DNA of 26,353 nucleotides from Clostridia bacterium BRH_c25 (GTDB taxonomy: Bacteria; Bacillota_A; Clostridia; Lutisporales; Lutisporaceae): assembly GCA_001515955.1 (NCBI GenBank), contig LOES01000110.1, positions 1-26,353 on the forward strand, written 5' to 3'. Both the position numbers and the translations under genes were made by a program. Below are positions 24,888 to 26,353 of the stretch, in pieces (positions within the stretch are counted from its first letter, which is position 1; each line of letters starts with the position of its first letter). A model generated the notes under the pieces. It ran no database searches. It saw only the letters and a list, made by a program, of their open reading frames with translations, and was not told the DNA's origin.

Positions 24888-25343
24888 CTATGTTAGTTGC
24901 TGTTCTGCAACACTTTTCTGCTGGTCTTTATGCTCATCATCCTGGGTGATTTCCTCGGTGAGCTGAAGCTTTTGAAGTACGAAATTCATTACATGGTCAG
25001 CATCTACAACAGCTTTTTGCATGTCGCTGTCTAATATCTCAATCTCAAAAGGGTATCTCGGCTGTATACCATATGGAGTAAGATTGACGCAGGACTGACT
25101 TATCGTGTCAAAGGTTTTATCTATATCGGCACACATTTTACATAATAATCTTAAATCGTGAGTCCGTGGCGGTTCATAATCTTGAAGTATAAGATAGCCT
25201 TTTAACGCTTTCTCCGCTGCTTGTTCACAGTGATAGCAGACAATCTCTAATGGAACCGGATTCATACCTAAGAGATATCTTGCACTGCTGATATCTCTGT
25301 TTGCAAAATCAAGCCATTCTTTGACTATGCTGAATTTGTCCAT
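24888..25343 (-). CDS. HEPN-domain protein, toxin partner of an MNT/HEPN pair
   Basis: A 151-residue, mainly helical protein of the HEPN family, likely an RNase toxin or its regulated partner. Seen: WLDFANRDISSARYLL, HCEQAAEKALKGYLIL (about 38-53) and PPRTHDL (about 58-64), the conserved core of this HEPN type. A hydrophilic C-terminal tail of about 25 residues (EEITQDDEHKDQQKSVAEQQ) is unusual. The ATG at 25343 overlaps the MNT gene by 35 bases, so both are made together. The RxxxxxH-Y form of HepT toxins is not obvious here, so toxicity is inferred from the gene pairing. Confidence 0.9.
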   Translation of the reverse strand: MDKFSIVKEWLDFANRDISSARYLLGMNPVPLEIVCYHCEQAAEKALKGYLILQDYEPPRTHDLRLLCKMCADIDKTFDTISQSCVNLTPYGIQPRYPFEIEILDSDMQKAVVDADHVMNFVLQKLQLTEEITQDDEHKDQQKSVAEQQLT

Positions 25344-25656
25344 AAAGCATCACCCCATCTCTAGCAACTGCTCTTTCTATGGTAGGCAACAGCTTCCGCT
25401 GATGAAAATCACTGGCTCTGCTTACAAGGATATCAATAGGCTTCTTTTGTTTTTTGTAGATGGCGCTGCCTATAATCTGCATTGCTTCAATCGGACGAAT
25501 GCCACCATCCGGAATCACTATATAAAGATCAAAATCACTATCTTCTGACGGTGTTCCATAAGCATAGGAGCCAAAAAGGTATATCTCATCAGCTTCAACC
25601 GCATCTAGGATCGTTTGCTTAATATTTTCCAACTCATTGCTGGTTTGGGTATTCAT
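25309..25656 (-). CDS. MNT-type minimal nucleotidyltransferase, antitoxin partner
   Basis: A 115-residue nucleotidyltransferase. Seen: the GSYAYGTPSEDSDFDLYIV motif, with GS at 29-30 and the metal-binding acidic pair Asp41 and Asp43. MNT proteins of such pairs act as antitoxins, in studied cases by adding AMP to the HEPN toxin. First gene of the pair, with a good promoter upstream and AGGTGAT before the ATG at 25656. The pair lies in the accessory segment next to other mobile or defence-like genes. Confidence 0.92.
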   Translation of the reverse strand: MNTQTSNELENIKQTILDAVEADEIYLFGSYAYGTPSEDSDFDLYIVIPDGGIRPIEAMQIIGSAIYKKQKKPIDILVSRASDFHQRKLLPTIERAVARDGVMLYGQIQHSQRMA

Positions 25657-25679
25657 ATCATCACCTACTTTATATGCTA

Positions 25680-25709
25680 ATTATATCGTCATTTCAAGAT
25701 TTTCGTCAA
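25680..25709 (-). promoter_or_regulatory. Promoter of the MNT/HEPN pair
   Basis: On the minus strand: TTGACG (25709-25704), an 18-base spacer and a perfect TATAAT (25685-25680), 24 bases before the MNT start codon. Confidence 0.7.
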
Positions 25710-25834
25710 GCAAAGCTGGTTAAGCTTCATCGCCACTTTTGCTTATCTATTGTATCTCCTTTATAATGTCCATACCAATCTGATTGCGATTCAAGATAAA
25801 GACTCCAGATGATTAACCAAAAGCCTTAAAAAAT

Positions 25835-25860
25835 AAAAAACTGAGATCAATCGACCTCAG
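25835..25860 (-). terminator. Terminator after the GlcG-type gene and its downstream ORF
   Basis: Read on the minus strand: CTGAG (25860-25856), a ten-base loop, CTCAG (25845-25841), then a T run. The stem, loop and 3' flank (25812-25860) nearly match the terminator at 10765-10806. Confidence 0.75.
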
Positions 25861-25886
25861 CTAATCGTTCATTTTGGAAAGTTAGG

Positions 25887-26120
25887 TCAAAAAAGATGCC
25901 ACTTTTTTGGCCCCTGAAACTCACCATTTTTGTATATTTTATCATATTTCAGAAATGATTCTTCGGATAATGTACCGGGACGAATCAGCCCGTTTTCGAT
26001 TGCAGCTTTTTTCCCGTGTTCTGTCAGTGCGGCCGCATCCGGCAGAAAATCATAGCAGTGCAGGTTCTGTGAAATGTCAGCACTAAGTGGTACGGTTCTC
26101 AGCACTGTCTGTAACGGCAA
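25887..26120 (-). CDS. Small ORF of unknown function, in frame after the GlcG-type gene
   Basis: A 77-codon ORF (if TTG at 26120 is the start). No family recognised. It is soluble-looking, with a mixed composition and a C-terminal segment YDKIYKNGEFQGPKKW. There is no ribosome binding site before the TTG. The ORF is in the same reading frame as the heme-binding gene and begins two codons after its TAA stop, so it could be the tail of a longer gene cut by a nonsense change, or a gene relic. Confidence 0.45.
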   Translation of the reverse strand: MPLQTVLRTVPLSADISQNLHCYDFLPDAAALTEHGKKAAIENGLIRPGTLSEESFLKYDKIYKNGEFQGPKKWHLF

Positions 26121-26123
26121 ATT

Positions 26124-26353
26124 TTAAGTGGCTTGATTGACAAGATAATTAAAAGCCTGAACCGCGGCGTAAGCCACTTCCACATCTTGAGCGCTAGTCC
26201 CTCCGCTGACGCCCACGCCACCGATCACTTTATTACGGCTAAAAAACGGGATTCCCCCGCCTAAGATCACAACCCGACCATGATTGGTCGTATTGATGCC
26301 GTATGCATCGCCTCCGGGAAGTGCCATCTGGGCAATGACAGCGGTCGGCCTCT
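26124..26353 (-). CDS. GlcG/HbpS-family heme-binding protein, 3' end (runs off right edge)
   Basis: The last 75 residues of a small alpha/beta protein of the GlcG/HbpS family. Seen: RPTAV, then ALPGGDAYGINTTNHGRVVILGG, GGIPFF and the diagnostic VIGGVGVSGGTSAQDVEVA near the C-terminus. Family members bind heme or cobalamin-like ligands or sit in organic-acid and diol catabolic clusters; the role here cannot be told from a fragment. The internal ATG at 26327 is not the start, because conserved residues precede it. Confidence 0.88.
   Translation of the reverse strand, partial: RPTAVIAQMALPGGDAYGINTTNHGRVVILGGGIPFFSRNKVIGGVGVSGGTSAQDVEVAYAAVQAFNYLVNQAT

Overview
The window looks like a chromosomal segment of an anaerobic, moderately low-GC Firmicute, most likely a member of the Clostridia. 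The grounds are AGGAGG-type ribosome binding sites with frequent GTG/TTG starts, a T-box leader on ilvBN, a small [FeFe]-hydrogenase-type protein, a YesM/YesN-type two-component system and a MarR-controlled ABC exporter. The species cannot be fixed from the sequence alone.

Left part (1-9.3 kb). A dihydropyrimidinase/D-hydantoinase runs off the left edge on the minus strand. Divergent from it is a three-gene unit: a MarR regulator and two half-size ABC exporters. Their complementary degenerate motifs mark them as one heterodimeric pump. A structured dispersed repeat follows, then a small hydrophobic ORF of doubtful reality, a T-box leader with its terminator, and ilvB-ilvN. A tRNA-Arg(CCG) with its own promoter and terminator separates these from the hydrogenase-like gene.

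Middle (9.3-21.7 kb). A two-gene minus-strand unit encodes an aegerolysin-like protein and an unrecognised beta-rich partner, possibly a two-component toxin. A second copy of the structured repeat lies upstream of it. Next is an eight-gene minus-strand operon: livK-type binding protein, livH, livM, livG, livF, transketolase N half, transketolase C half and an IolB-like isomerase. Divergent from it is a YesM-like sensor kinase with a YesN-like AraC-type response regulator. Together these look like a signal-controlled uptake and cleavage system for an unusual carbohydrate. No sugar kinase is present. This is the best candidate in the window for an undescribed pathway.

Right part (21.7-26.35 kb). 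The 3' half of a tRNA-Ala(GGC) gene, with its terminator but without its 5' half, suggests an integration (att) scar. To its right is accessory DNA: a self-inhibited Fic protein, a double-GNAT protein, a short ABC-ATPase remnant, a TIR-domain gene broken by a ~140-bp inverted-repeat-bounded insertion plus a frameshift, and a HEPN/MNT toxin-antitoxin pair. At the right edge are a small ORF and the 3' end of a GlcG/HbpS-type heme-binding protein gene. The ORF lies in the same frame as that gene, directly after its stop codon.
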